A DNA stretch of 64,000 nucleotides from Rathayibacter sp. VKM Ac-2760 (GCF_009834185.1 NZ_CP047173.1:496001-560000), one strand, 5' to 3'; positions 24,664-33,950 are shown, numbered from the stretch's first letter. The notes: a model not told the origin generated them from the sequence alone. Made by a program: numbers and translations.

Positions 24664-25491
24664 TCACCCCGAGTGGTGCCGCCCGATCGGCAGCACCAGC
24701 GGCGTCCCCGACACCGGGTCCGCGATCACCCGCGACTCCATGCCGAAGACCGCGCGCACGGTCTCGGCCGTCACCACCTCCGCGGGTGTCCCGGACGCGT
24801 ACAGCGCCCCGGCGCGCACCGCGAAGAGGTGGTCGGCGTAGCGCGCGGCCAGATTCAGGTCGTGCAGCACGATGACGATCGTCGTCCCGCGCGCGCGGTT
24901 GAGGTCGGTCAGCAGGTCGAGCACCTCGATCTGGTGCGACACGTCGAGGTAGGTGGTCGGCTCGTCGAGCAGCAGCACGTCGGTCCGCTGCGCCAGCGCC
25001 ATCGCGATCCACACCCGCTGCCGCTGCCCGCCGGACAGCTCGTCGACCGGCCGGTCCGCGATCTCGAGCGTGCCGGTGGCGCGCAGGGCGTCCTCCACGA
25101 TCGCGTCGTCGTCGGCGGAGGCGCCCCGGCCGAACCAGCCGCGGTGCGGATACCGCCCGCGCGCGACCAGGTCCGAGACGGCGATCCCCTCGGGCGCGAT
25201 CGGCGTCTGCGGCAGCAGCCCCACCCGCTGCGCGACCTGCCGCGTCGGGAGCCGGTGGATCGCCTCCCCGTCGAGCAGCACCGCGCCCTCGCGCGGCGCG
25301 ATCAGCCGCGCCATCGCGCGCAGCAGCGTCGACTTGCCGCAGGCGTTCGCCCCGACGATCACGCTGATCGCTCCCGTCGGCACCGTCAGCGACAGCCCGT
25401 CGACGACCACGCGCTCGTCGTAGGCGAGCGTCACGCCGTCGACCGACAGCGTCGAGTGACCAGCGGCCACGGGGGAGGACGAAGCGGTCAC
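24664..25491 (-). CDS. Iron-siderophore ABC transporter ATP-binding protein (FecE-like)
   Basis: 275 residues from the GTG at 25491, which overlaps the upstream permease stop (GTGA). Walker A GANACGKST, Q-loop LLPQTP, signature LSGGQRQRVWIAMALAQ, Walker B VLLLDEPTTYLD, H-loop LHD: all intact. The Ala in GANA is normal for this iron-siderophore branch. It powers import through the two FecCD permeases encoded just upstream. Last gene of the operon. Confidence 0.93.
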   Translation of the reverse strand: MTASSSPVAAGHSTLSVDGVTLAYDERVVVDGLSLTVPTGAISVIVGANACGKSTLLRAMARLIAPREGAVLLDGEAIHRLPTRQVAQRVGLLPQTPIAPEGIAVSDLVARGRYPHRGWFGRGASADDDAIVEDALRATGTLEIADRPVDELSGGQRQRVWIAMALAQRTDVLLLDEPTTYLDVSHQIEVLDLLTDLNRARGTTIVIVLHDLNLAARYADHLFAVRAGALYASGTPAEVVTAETVRAVFGMESRVIADPVSGTPLVLPIGRHHSG

Positions 25492-26561
25492 AGGGAGCCT
25501 CCGGTGCGGTTGCGGCGGGCGAGGAGCCAGAGCAGGAAGGGCGCGCCGAGCGCCCCCGTCACCACTCCGACCGGGAAGCGGGCGCCGGCGAACGCCAGCC
25601 CCGCGACGTGCTGCGCGACCAGGTCGGCCGCGAGCACCACGACGACGCCGACGAGCGCGGAGGGGATCAGCGGCACCCGCGCATCCGGCACGACGCGCCG
25701 CGCGATCGGCCCGGAGACGAAGGCGACGAAGGCGATCGGCCCGGTCGCGGCGGTCGCGACGGCGACCAGGCAGACCGCCACCGCGAGCAGCCCCAGCCGG
25801 CTGCGCTTCACGCCGACACCGAGCGCCGTCGCCGAGTCGTCGCCGAGCTGCAGCATCGACAGCCGCCCGGCCAGCAGCAGCGCGATCGGCACGAGCGCCA
25901 GCATCGACAGCGCGAGCGCCGGCACCCCCGCCCACGACGCGGAGTTGAGGCTGCCGGTCAGCCAGCGCAGCGACTCCTGCACGTCCTCGAACTGCGCGCG
26001 GGTCTGCACGTAGGCGATGACGCTCTGGAACATCGCCGCGACCCCGATGCCGATCAGGATCAGGCGGGCGCCGATCATCCCGGTCCCGTCGGCGAGCCAC
26101 GCGATCAGCAGGGCGGTGAGCAGGGCGGCCGCGACCGCGATCACCGAGACCGCGCCGCCGGAGAGCCCGAAGAAGGCGATCGCGACGACGGCCGCCGCGC
26201 TCGCTCCCGACGTGATGCCGATGATGTCCGGGCTGGCGAGCGCGTTCCGCAGCATCGTCTGGAAGATCACACCGCCCATCCCGAAGCCGAGGCCCACCAG
26301 CACCGCGGTGATCGTGCGCGGCAGCCGCAGGGTGCCCACGGTGAAGGAGGCGCCGGGCACGGTCTCGCCGAGCATCACCCGCAGCACCTCGAGCGGCGAG
26401 TAGACGGTGCTGCCGACGGTCAGCGACACCACGACGAGCGCGAGGGCGATCAGCGCGAGCACCGTGCAGCCGACGACGGTGCGGCGGGCGCGGCGGCGCC
26501 GACCGGCGGCGACACTGGAGGGAGCAGGCGCGGAGGAGCGCAGTGACGTGGTCGCGCTCAC
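25488..26561 (-). CDS. Iron-siderophore ABC transporter permease (FecCD family)
   Basis: 357 residues, GTG start overlapping the stop of the other permease. About nine or ten membrane helices; family signatures LRLPRTITAVLVGLGFGMGG near residue 80, FQTMLRNALASPDIIGITSG and the ATPase-contact loop TGPIAFVAFVSGPIARR in the last third. Ser/Ala-rich cytoplasmic start. Forms a heterodimer with the neighbouring permease. Confidence 0.92.
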   Translation of the reverse strand: MSATTSLRSSAPAPSSVAAGRRRRARRTVVGCTVLALIALALVVVSLTVGSTVYSPLEVLRVMLGETVPGASFTVGTLRLPRTITAVLVGLGFGMGGVIFQTMLRNALASPDIIGITSGASAAAVVAIAFFGLSGGAVSVIAVAAALLTALLIAWLADGTGMIGARLILIGIGVAAMFQSVIAYVQTRAQFEDVQESLRWLTGSLNSASWAGVPALALSMLALVPIALLLAGRLSMLQLGDDSATALGVGVKRSRLGLLAVAVCLVAVATAATGPIAFVAFVSGPIARRVVPDARVPLIPSALVGVVVVLAADLVAQHVAGLAFAGARFPVGVVTGALGAPFLLWLLARRNRTGGSL

Positions 26562-27619
26562 AGGGCCCGCACCTTCGAGCGCCGCACGATCGCGATCAGC
26601 ACCGGCGCTCCGATCAGCGCAGTGACGATGCCCACCTCGACATCGCTCGGCCGAGCGACGACGCGCCCGATCACGTCGGCGACGAGCAGCAGCAGGGCGC
26701 CGAGCAGGGCGGAGGAGGGCAGCAGCCAGGCGTGCGAGGGCCCGGTGAAGCGCCGCGCGAGGTGCGGCACGGTGAGTCCGATGAAGCCGATCGGCCCCGC
26801 GATGGCGGTCGCCGCTCCGCAGAGCAGCACCACGGCGAGACCGGCGACGAGACGGGTGCGGCCGACGTGCCGGCCGAGTCCCTTGGCGAGGTCGTCGCCG
26901 AGGGCGAGGGCGTCGAGCCCGCGGGCGCTGCCGAGGGCGAGCGCGACCCCGACGACGAGGAAGGGGAGGACCTGGAGGATGCTGCCGGCCTCGGCGCCGC
27001 CGACCCCGCCGACCTGCCAGAAGCGGAAGCGGTTGAGCGTCGCGTCCTGGGTGAGCAGCACCGCGCTGATCAGCGAGGCGAGGGCCGCGGCGGTCGCGGC
27101 GCCGGCCAGCGCGAGCTTCAGCGGAGTGGCGCCCTCGCGTCCGAGCGACGCGACGGCGTAGACGAAGGCGCCGGCCGCCGCCGCGCCGAGGAAGGCGAGC
27201 CAGATGAACTGGGGGAGCGTCGCCGCGCCGAGTGTCGAGATGCCGAGCACGACCGCGAGGGAGGCTCCGGCGTTCAGCCCGAGGATCCCCGGGTCGGCCA
27301 GCGGATTGCGGGTCATCCCCTGCATCACCGCGCCGGCGAGGCCGAGGGCGGCGCCGACCAGCAGCGCGAGGATCGTGCGCGGGACGCGCCCCTGCACCGC
27401 CGCGTCGACGATCGAGTCCGCGTCCGGCGCGGTGAGCGCCGGCCAGATCTCGCCGAGCGGGATCTCGCGGGAGCCGTAGACGAGCGAGAGCACCGAGGCG
27501 ACGGCGAGCGCGGCGACGATCGCGATCAGCGCCGGGACCCGCCGGCGCGCGCCGGCGCCCCGGAGGCGAGTGTCGTCGCGTCCGGGGCGCCGGTGGGGTG
27601 CCGTGGCCTCGGCGGTCAC
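26558..27619 (-). CDS. Iron-siderophore ABC transporter permease (FecCD family)
   Basis: 353 residues from the GTG at 27619 overlapping the binding-protein stop. Same fold as its neighbour: RVPRTILALLVGAALGLAGA, MQGMTRNPLADPGILGLNAG and AGPIGFIGLTVPHLARRF, the last being the coupling-helix motif. Second subunit of the membrane channel. Confidence 0.92.
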   Translation of the reverse strand: MTAEATAPHRRPGRDDTRLRGAGARRRVPALIAIVAALAVASVLSLVYGSREIPLGEIWPALTAPDADSIVDAAVQGRVPRTILALLVGAALGLAGAVMQGMTRNPLADPGILGLNAGASLAVVLGISTLGAATLPQFIWLAFLGAAAAGAFVYAVASLGREGATPLKLALAGAATAAALASLISAVLLTQDATLNRFRFWQVGGVGGAEAGSILQVLPFLVVGVALALGSARGLDALALGDDLAKGLGRHVGRTRLVAGLAVVLLCGAATAIAGPIGFIGLTVPHLARRFTGPSHAWLLPSSALLGALLLLVADVIGRVVARPSDVEVGIVTALIGAPVLIAIVRRSKVRAL

Positions 27620-28695
27620 GACACCTTGTCGGCGGCGGTCGCGAGGCCGGTCGTGTACTCGTCCAGCACCCACGGGATGCTCAGCAGGTTGGGCGACGAG
27701 GTCGCCATCGCCTCGGAGGAGTCGTCCGTGAGGACGTAGACCGAGCCGCGGGCGACCGCGGGGATCTTCGAGAGCAGCGGGTCGGCCTGCAGCGCGGCCA
27801 GCGTGGTGTCGTCGCCGTAGACGATGAGGACGTCGGCGTCGAGCTGGTCCGCGTTCTCCGAGCTGACGGTGCCGCTGAAGGCCTCGGAGTCGCCGGTGAG
27901 CTCGACGACGCTCGGGGCGAGCTCGAGACCGAGGTCCTCGACGAACTTCACCCGCGCGTCGTTGCCGGTGTAGTAGGTGAAGGTGCTGGCGTCGGTCGGG
28001 TCGTACCAGCCGTAGGTGAAGGTCTTGCCGGCCAGCGAGGGCTTCGCGGCGACGGCGGCGTCGATCTCGCCCTCGATCTCGGCGACCTTCGCCTCGGCCT
28101 CGTCGCCCAGGCCGAGCGCCTCGCCGTCGAGCTTCGCGGAGTCCTGCCAGGTGGTCGCCCAGGGCAGACCCGGGTAGGCGACGGTCGGGGCGATCTGGCT
28201 GAGCGTGTCGTAGTCCTGCTGCGTGATGCCGGAGTAGGCGGAGAGGATCACGTCGGGGGTGAGGTCCGAGATCGCCTCGAACGGCACGCCGTCGGTCTCG
28301 TCGAAGAGCGCCGGGGTCTCGGCGCCGCTCGCGTCGAGCGCCTCCTTGGTCCAGGCCAGCAGGCCGTCGCCGTCCTCGTCGCCGTAGGACGCCTTCGTGA
28401 AGCCGACCGGGGTCACGCCGAGCGCGAGCGCCACGTCCTGGTTGGTCCAGCTGGTCGCGACGACGCGGTCGGCCGACTCGACGGTCGTCTCGCCGAAGGC
28501 GTGCTCGACGGTGACGGGGAAGCCCGCGCCCGTCGACGCGGCGGCGTCGGTGGTGCTGTCGGAGCCGGCGGCGTCGGCTCCCGCGGAGCAGGCCGTGAGC
28601 AGCAGGCCGGAGAGGCCGAGTGCGGCGACGGCGGTGAGGCGCAGCGGGGTGCGGCGGAGAGTGGCGCGGCGGAGGGGGGTGCGGGAGACGGGCAC
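27616..28695 (-). CDS. Iron-siderophore substrate-binding lipoprotein
   Basis: 359 residues. Basic N-terminus, hydrophobic helix and lipobox LLLTAC with Cys36, then a Ser/Ala/Asp linker. The mature FecB/FhuD-type fold has TVEHAFGETTVESADRVVAT, ISDLTPDVILSAYSGIT and the long central helix LGDEAEAKVAEIEGEIDAAV. It binds ferric-siderophore (ligand unknown) at the membrane surface and delivers it to the permeases. First gene of a four-gene operon, preceded by an iron-regulator box at 28725-28743. Confidence 0.92.
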   Translation of the reverse strand: MPVSRTPLRRATLRRTPLRLTAVAALGLSGLLLTACSAGADAAGSDSTTDAAASTGAGFPVTVEHAFGETTVESADRVVATSWTNQDVALALGVTPVGFTKASYGDEDGDGLLAWTKEALDASGAETPALFDETDGVPFEAISDLTPDVILSAYSGITQQDYDTLSQIAPTVAYPGLPWATTWQDSAKLDGEALGLGDEAEAKVAEIEGEIDAAVAAKPSLAGKTFTYGWYDPTDASTFTYYTGNDARVKFVEDLGLELAPSVVELTGDSEAFSGTVSSENADQLDADVLIVYGDDTTLAALQADPLLSKIPAVARGSVYVLTDDSSEAMATSSPNLLSIPWVLDEYTTGLATAADKVS

Positions 28696-28724
28696 GGCGA
28701 TCCTTCAGAGGGGGGCGGGGTTGC

Positions 28725-28743
28725 GAAGGTTACCCTAACCTAA
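28725..28743 (-). promoter_or_regulatory. DtxR/IdeR-type iron box
   Basis: On the minus strand the 19-mer TTAGGTTAGGGTAACCTTC matches 16 of 19 positions of the DtxR/IdeR consensus (TTAGGTTAGSCTAACCTAA). It is 30 bp upstream of the iron-transport operon start. Expect repression by the iron-bound regulator. Confidence 0.85.
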
Positions 28744-28803
28744 CTTGCCGGGTCGCGGCCAGTGGCGGGCGCCGGTCCCGTACGGTCCCGCGCCTCGACC
28801 GGC

Positions 28804-28875
28804 GCGGCGGTCGGTGCGGCGACTGGTGCGGCGGCCCGTGCGGCGACTGGTGCGGCGGCCGGTGCGGCGACTGCG
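28804..28875. repeat. Short GC-rich tandem repeat
   Basis: Repeated ggtgcggcgact / ggtgcggcggc units of about 12-15 bp, six imperfect copies, just upstream of the iron box and next to the 92-bp array. Confidence 0.55.
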
Positions 28876-28879
28876 GCCC

Positions 28880-29560
28880 ACCTCCGGCTCGTGAATCCGC
28901 GTCCGGCTCGCTGGATCGGCGGATTCCGGCGAGCCGAAGGTGTTTCCGCGAGCCGAAGGTGAGTGCGGCGGACCTCCGGCTCGTGAATCCGCGCCGGGCT
29001 CGCTGGATCAGCGAGATTCGACGAGCCGGAGGTGATTTCACGAGCCGGAGGTCGTCGGGACGGACCTCCGGCTCGTGAATCCGCGCCCGGCACGCTGGAT
29101 CGGCGGATTCCGGCGAGCCGAAGGTGTTTCCGCGAGCCGAAGGTGAGTGCGGCGGAGCTCCGGCTCGTGAAATCGCGCCGGGCACGCCGGATCAGCGAGA
29201 TTCAACGAGCCGGAGGTGATGTGACGAGCCGGAGGTCGTCGGAGGTGTTTCCGCGAGCCGAAGGTGAAGGCGGCGGAGCTCCGGCTCGTGAAATCGCGCC
29301 GGGCTCGCCGGATCGGCGAGATTCAACGAGCCGGAGGTGATTTCACGAGCCGGAGGTCGTCGGGACGGACCTCCGGCTCGTGAATCCGCGTCCGGCAGGC
29401 CGGATCAGCGGATTCCGGCGAGCCGAAGGTGTTTCCGCGAGCCGGAGGTGAAGGCGGCGGACCTCCGGCTCGCGAATCCGCGCCCGGCACGCCGGATCAG
29501 CGGATTCCGGCGAGCCGGAGGTGTTTCCGCGAGCCGAAGGTCTCCTCACGAGCCGGAGGT
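28880..29560. repeat. 92-bp tandem repeat array, seven units
   Basis: Units begin at 28880, 28972, 29064, 29156, 29277, 29369 and 29461: spacing is 92 bp throughout, except one unit lengthened by 29 bp (29156-29276). Each unit starts with (A/G)(C)CTCCGGCTCG and ends with two copies of CGAGCCG(A/G)AGGT, so it can fold on itself; GAATCCGC/GCGGATTC arms nest inside. Two unit types occur: A with GCGGATTCCGGCGAGCCGAA and B with GCGAGATTC(A/G)ACGAGCCGGAG. The order is A-B-A-B-B-A-A. The long unit is a B/A chimera. The array lies between the 3' end of the EamA gene and the iron operon promoter and supplies the last codons of the EamA gene. Confidence 0.9.
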
Positions 29561-30499
29561 CCGGTCCACCCGCTCCGAGCTCGGAGCAGCTGCATCGCGA
29601 GCAGCCTCCGGAACGCGCGCGCCCGCCCGCCGCGGCTTCAGCTCGCTCACGAGCGTTCCCGCGACGATCAGCGCCGCGCCGACGAGCGCCAGCGCCGGCA
29701 GCCGGTCGCCGGCGAGGCGCCCGATGACGCCTCCCCAGACCGGCTCGCCCGAGTAGATGATCGTCGCGCGGGTCGGCGAGACGGAGCGCTGCGCCCAGTT
29801 CATCGTCAGCTGGATCAGGCAGCTGCTGGCGCCGAGAGCGAGGGCGGCGACGAGCCAGACCCAGGAGAACTCCGGGATCGCCTCGCCCGCGAACGGCATG
29901 GCGGCGAAGGAGAGGCCCCCCGCGACCAGGAGCTGCACGACCGTCACGCGCCCGAGGTCGACGCGGCCGGCGAACGCGCTGATCAGGATGATCTCGACGG
30001 CGATCGGGACGGTGCTGATCAGCGTCGCCAGCTCGCCCGCACCCAGGCCGACTCCGGTCTGCGGGCCAGCGATGAGCAGGAGTCCGACGAACGCCAGCCC
30101 GACGCCGACCAGCGTGAGGACCCCGGGTCGCCGCCGCAGGACGACCCACTGCAGCAGCGGCACGAGCGGCACGTACAGCGCGGTGAGGAACGCGGAGGTG
30201 CTGCTCTGGACGGTCTGCAGTCCGTACGTCTGCAGCCCGTAGCCGAGGACGATCATCGTGCCGATGGCCGCCCCCGCGCCGAGGTCGATCCGCCGCATCC
30301 TGCGCAGGGACCGGCGGAAGACCACCGCGCTGATGATCCCCGCGGCGAGGAAGCGGAGGCCGACGAAGAAGAGCGGTCCGCTGTGCTGCATCGCGACGTG
30401 CACCGCGAGGAACGTGCCGCCCCAGAGCGCCGTGATCCCGATCAGCGCCCACTCGGGTCGCGAGAACCGGACGGCGGAGAGAAAGCGAGTGCGCAGCAT
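29546..30499 (-). CDS. EamA-family (DMT) transporter
   Basis: 317 residues from the ATG at 30499. Ten membrane helices in two EamA repeats: WALIGITALWGGTFLAVHVA, SSTSAFLTALYVPLVPLLQW in the first, TRATIIYSGEPVWGGVIGRL in the second, the usual signatures. Probably exports a metabolite such as an amino acid. The C-terminal tail ends DRTSGS and its stop lies inside the last 92-bp repeat unit, so the repeat has replaced or trimmed the original 3' end. Divergent from an XRE-cupin regulator, with a shared operator over its start codon. Confidence 0.88.
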   Translation of the reverse strand: MLRTRFLSAVRFSRPEWALIGITALWGGTFLAVHVAMQHSGPLFFVGLRFLAAGIISAVVFRRSLRRMRRIDLGAGAAIGTMIVLGYGLQTYGLQTVQSSTSAFLTALYVPLVPLLQWVVLRRRPGVLTLVGVGLAFVGLLLIAGPQTGVGLGAGELATLISTVPIAVEIILISAFAGRVDLGRVTVVQLLVAGGLSFAAMPFAGEAIPEFSWVWLVAALALGASSCLIQLTMNWAQRSVSPTRATIIYSGEPVWGGVIGRLAGDRLPALALVGAALIVAGTLVSELKPRRAGARVPEAARDAAAPSSERVDRTSGS

Positions 30500-30539
30500 T
30501 CTGCACACTCTAGCGTTCTCGGAGCTGTAGAGTGCAGAA
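30499..30539. promoter_or_regulatory. Operator between EamA and XRE-cupin genes
   Basis: Inverted repeat TTCTGCAC (30499-30506) and GTGCAGAA (30532-30539), extended by CTCTA (30508-30512) and TAGAG (30528-30532). It covers the whole 42-bp gap and the EamA start codon. Probably bound by the XRE-cupin protein to control both genes. Confidence 0.65.
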
Positions 30540-30541
30540 CG

Positions 30542-31102
30542 ATGCGCACGCCGGAGCCCGCCGCCGTCCTCGCCCACGTCGGCAGCAATCTCCGCCGCGC
30601 CCGGCAGGAAGCGGGGCTGAGTCAGGCGGCGCTCGCCGAGCTCTCCGGCATCAGCCGGCGCACCATCGTGAACGTCGAGGCGGGGGAGGCGAACATCAGC
30701 CTCACCGGCGTCGACCGCCTCGCCCAGGCGCTCGGCTCCAGCTTCACCGCCCTCGTCTCGGCGCCCGGCGCCGTCCGCACCGCCATCGACGAGGTCGCCT
30801 GGCGCGGCGACGCCGCGGAGAGCGTCGCGGTCCTGCTCTCCTCCGTGCCGGCCCACGTGGAGACGCAGCTCTGGACCTGGAGCCTCGGCCCCGCCGACCG
30901 CTACCAGGCCCAGCCCGACCCCGAGGGCTGGCACGAGATCCTCCTCGTCACCGCGGGTGCGCTCGTCCTCGAGCGCGACGGCGAGGGCGACCTCGCGCTC
31001 GCCGCAGGGCAGCACGTCGCCTTCTCGACCGCCCGCTCCTACGCGTACGTGAACGCGAACTCCGACGAGGCCGTCGTCTTCACCCGCGTCGTCGTGAACT
31101 GA
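30542..31102 (+). CDS. XRE-family regulator with cupin domain
   Basis: 186 residues, ATG 2 bp after the operator. HTH (about 12-70): NLRRARQEAGLSQAALAELS, GISRRTIVNVEAGEANISL. The C-terminal cupin (about 105-180) includes WHEILLVTAGALVLERDGEG and AAGQHVAFSTARSYAYVN. Such regulators sense a small metabolite through the cupin. The divergent transporter is the likely target, the pair forming an autoregulated efflux module. Confidence 0.9.
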   Translation: MRTPEPAAVLAHVGSNLRRARQEAGLSQAALAELSGISRRTIVNVEAGEANISLTGVDRLAQALGSSFTALVSAPGAVRTAIDEVAWRGDAAESVAVLLSSVPAHVETQLWTWSLGPADRYQAQPDPEGWHEILLVTAGALVLERDGEGDLALAAGQHVAFSTARSYAYVNANSDEAVVFTRVVVN

Positions 31103-31280
31103 CGCGGCCGTCTCCCCGGCGTCGTCCCCGGACGACCCTTCGAGCGCCACCCGGATCACTCTGCGCCGCCCACGCCCGTCGTCGGCTCGGTCCGCCGAAG
31201 ACTGAGGAATCCACGCCTGCGCGCCGTCCCCCAGTGACGGAACCCTCTCGTCGCCGGCCGCGGCGGGGGAAGGAACGGTC

Positions 31281-32066
31281 ATGAAGCACACCCGTGTCCT
31301 GGCGGTCTGCGCGATCGCCACCACGCTCGTCGGGTTCTCGTCGGTGTCGGCGGCGGTCGCCTCGCCGCGCACGGACGAGAGCCAGGTCGCGGTCTCGGTC
31401 GACGGGCCGGACCGCGGCGCCACCGAGCCCGGTCTCGAGCGATCCGACCAGCAGGCCGCGCCCTCGGCGTTCTTCGCCGACGGTCACACCACGCTCGTCC
31501 TGCCCCTCGCGCTCGTCCAGTCCGATGCGCGCATCGCCGTCTTCGCGAACGACCGGTACACCGCCGAGACCTACGCGGGCAACGTCCTCCACGCGACGAG
31601 CCGGATCATCGGCGACCGGGTGGGGATCGAGCTCGGCGGCGTGAAGCCCGGCGATCACCTGCAGGTCCGCGTGGTCTCCGGCCTCCCCGGCGACCCGGTC
31701 GACTCGACGTCGCCGGGGCACGCGCTGCTCGACGTGCACGTGCAGAACCGCACGCGGACCCTCACCCTCGGGCAGGTGCGCCGCCTGCAGACCGTCCCGT
31801 TCCCGGTCTACGCCGAGATCCACTACGAGCTGCCCGGGGGTGGGTTCGAGAAGTCCGTCACGCCCGTTCTGCGCCCCGGCGGCGACCCGGTGACGACGAC
31901 CGTGCCGGGCGACGCGAAGGAGGTGGACATCCAGCTTCGCCGGGAATCCGGTGAGATCGTGATGGAGGAGCAGTACCCCGGCCTCATCCCCGACGGTCAG
32001 CCCGTGGTGACCTGGAAGAGCGGACCGTGGTGGGCGCCGGACGGGTTCCACATCGACTGGAACTGA
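31281..32066 (+). CDS. Secreted protein with an unfamiliar beta-rich domain
   Basis: 261 residues. Signal peptide 1-28 (MKHTRVLAVCAIATTLVGFS...AAVA). The mature part contains FFADGHTTLVLPLALVQSDA, GIELGGVKPGDHLQVRVVSG and HYELPGGGFEKSV, ending WWAPDGFHIDWN. The pattern (x-x-G-x-x-x-V-x-L-P, then S-D-x-x-x-V, then P-G-D-x-L-x-V) recurs in the four-repeat protein at 37361-38785 and in the decayed copy at 34350-34710. No known domain recognised. GC content is like the chromosome. A strong stem-loop follows at 32090. Confidence 0.7.
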   Translation: MKHTRVLAVCAIATTLVGFSSVSAAVASPRTDESQVAVSVDGPDRGATEPGLERSDQQAAPSAFFADGHTTLVLPLALVQSDARIAVFANDRYTAETYAGNVLHATSRIIGDRVGIELGGVKPGDHLQVRVVSGLPGDPVDSTSPGHALLDVHVQNRTRTLTLGQVRRLQTVPFPVYAEIHYELPGGGFEKSVTPVLRPGGDPVTTTVPGDAKEVDIQLRRESGEIVMEEQYPGLIPDGQPVVTWKSGPWWAPDGFHIDWN

Positions 32067-32089
32067 GGCCGGCGCCGACCGGCACCGGT

Positions 32090-32124
32090 CCGCCGGGGCG
32101 ACCGTGCACCGATCGCCCCGGCGG
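32090..32124. terminator. Bidirectional stem-loop
   Basis: Perfect 12-bp arms CCGCCGGGGCGA (32090-32101) and TCGCCCCGGCGG (32113-32124), 11-nt loop. It sits between the secreted-protein gene (+) and micro-ORF 1 (-), 4 bp past the stop of the latter. Confidence 0.65.
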
Positions 32125-32128
32125 GTCG

Positions 32129-32188
32129 CTACCTCTTCTTCCCGAGGATGACCCCGAGGAAGCCGAAGAAGGCCCAGATCTCGAACAT
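32129..32188 (-). CDS. Micro-ORF 1 (19 residues, hydrophobic)
   Basis: MFEIWAFFGFLGVILGKKR, then TAG. AAAGGA lies 6 nt before the ATG. A single short hydrophobic helix with a C-terminal basic patch, as in tiny membrane proteins. It is directly followed by a strong stem-loop (32090-32124). Below the usual annotation limit; no family known to me. One of five similar minus-strand micro-ORFs in this window. Confidence 0.5.
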   Translation of the reverse strand: MFEIWAFFGFLGVILGKKR

Positions 32189-32334
32189 CGCGAGTCCTTT
32201 CGTGAGTGCGGATGACGACCGGACACCCCGACCGCGCCCCGAGGTTCCCAGGTCGGGCCACGCCCCCGCGATTCCGTGGCGCTCCGCGGTCGACTGGCGG
32301 AGCGAGTGCCTGCCAAGGGCGAGGGACCCCGCGG

Positions 32335-32862
32335 TCAGCGCGGCCCGGCGCCCTCCGGCGGAGTCGCCCAGGCGCCGGTCGGACTGACGGCCCGGGCGAT
32401 GCTCGTCGAGATCTCGTGCAGCTCCCGGCGCTGCTGCGAGGTCAGGGGAGCGAGGACGACGGCCCGGACCAGGGACTCGTGGCCGGGCGCCGCCTGCGCC
32501 CGCTGGGAGGCCCCGGACTCGGTCAGGGTCGCGAGCGTGGTCCGGCCGTCGCCCGGATCGGGCCGGCGCTCGATCCAGCCGCGGGCCTCGAGCCGTGACA
32601 CCGCGCGGGACAGGCGCGACAGGGAGCTGTTCGCGTAGCCCGCCAGCGCGCTCATCCGCAGCGTGCGCTCGGGCGCGGCGGCGAGCGCATAGAGGATGCC
32701 GTACTCGAAGTGGCTGATCCCGGAGTCGCGCAGCAGCTGCGCGTCCAGGGCCGCGGGCAGCCACTCGAGGATCGTCGCGAGGGCGCTCCAGGTGGCGAGG
32801 TCGTCGCCGCTCAGCGGGCTGTCGTCGAGGCCGGGCACGCCTCCATCGTAGGCCCGCTTCAC
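32335..32862 (-). CDS. MarR-family regulator
   Basis: 175 residues from the GTG at 32862; a GTG at 32838 (VPGLDD) may be the true start because the operator overlaps the upstream one. Winged HTH: HFEYGILYALAAAPERTLRM, LAGYANSSLSRLSRAVSRLE, WIERRPDPGDGRTTLATLTE (wing). Probably represses the divergent SDR gene at 32937 and responds to an unknown small molecule. Confidence 0.88.
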   Translation of the reverse strand: MKRAYDGGVPGLDDSPLSGDDLATWSALATILEWLPAALDAQLLRDSGISHFEYGILYALAAAPERTLRMSALAGYANSSLSRLSRAVSRLEARGWIERRPDPGDGRTTLATLTESGASQRAQAAPGHESLVRAVVLAPLTSQQRRELHEISTSIARAVSPTGAWATPPEGAGPR

Positions 32863-32890
32863 TTGACGGAGAAAGTGAAAGCGCTACAGT
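32859..32890 (+). promoter_or_regulatory. Promoter and MarR-type operator for the SDR gene
   Basis: TTGACG (32863-32868), 16-nt spacer, TACAGT (32885-32890) read toward the SDR gene. The inverted repeat TCACTT-N8-AAGTGA (32859-32878) overlaps the -35, a good place for MarR repression. Confidence 0.65.
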
Positions 32891-32936
32891 TTCCTGAGCA
32901 AGTGATCGCCGAAGACGACGGAGAGGACGGACCGCG

Positions 32937-33728
<792 letters not shown>

Positions 33729-33817
33729 CTCCGGCGCGGTGATCGTTCTGCCGGGAGCGCCGGGAGCGCCGGGGGTGGCGGCGGGCTGACGCGGGTCCCC
33801 GCCGTGCCGGTCGGCGC

Positions 33818-33865
33818 CTAGGCGAACAGCTTGATCATGACGGCGATCGCGAAAGCGAACAGCAC
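33818..33865 (-). CDS. Micro-ORF 2 (15 residues, hydrophobic)
   Basis: Reads (GTG)LFAFAIAVMIKLFA then TAG, with AGGAG 5 nt before the start, inside a longer GGAGGAGAGGAG tract. Hydrophobic with one Lys. Last of three consecutive minus-strand micro-ORFs. Unknown function. Confidence 0.4.
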   Translation of the reverse strand: MLFAFAIAVMIKLFA

Positions 33866-33907
33866 GATGACTCCTCTCCTCCGGTCGGGGTGGGACGGCT
33901 GCAGGAC

Positions 33908-33943
33908 GGTCGCTTCTCGCCCGTTCGGGGACGAGAAGCGACC
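33908..33943 (-). terminator. Stem-loop between micro-ORFs 3 and 2
   Basis: Perfect 12-bp arms GGTCGCTTCTCG and CGAGAAGCGACC with a 12-nt loop, starting 7 bp after the stop of micro-ORF 3. Could terminate or attenuate transcription. Confidence 0.6.
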
Positions 33944-33950
33944 GAGCCCG

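Noticed and set aside
28880..29560. CRISPR array
   Set aside because: The 92-bp units are contiguous, without unique spacers, and no cas gene is near.
28762..29560. Coding sequence in the tandem-repeat array
   Set aside because: Frames are open on both strands only because of GC bias; 92 is not a multiple of three, so the frame changes each unit.
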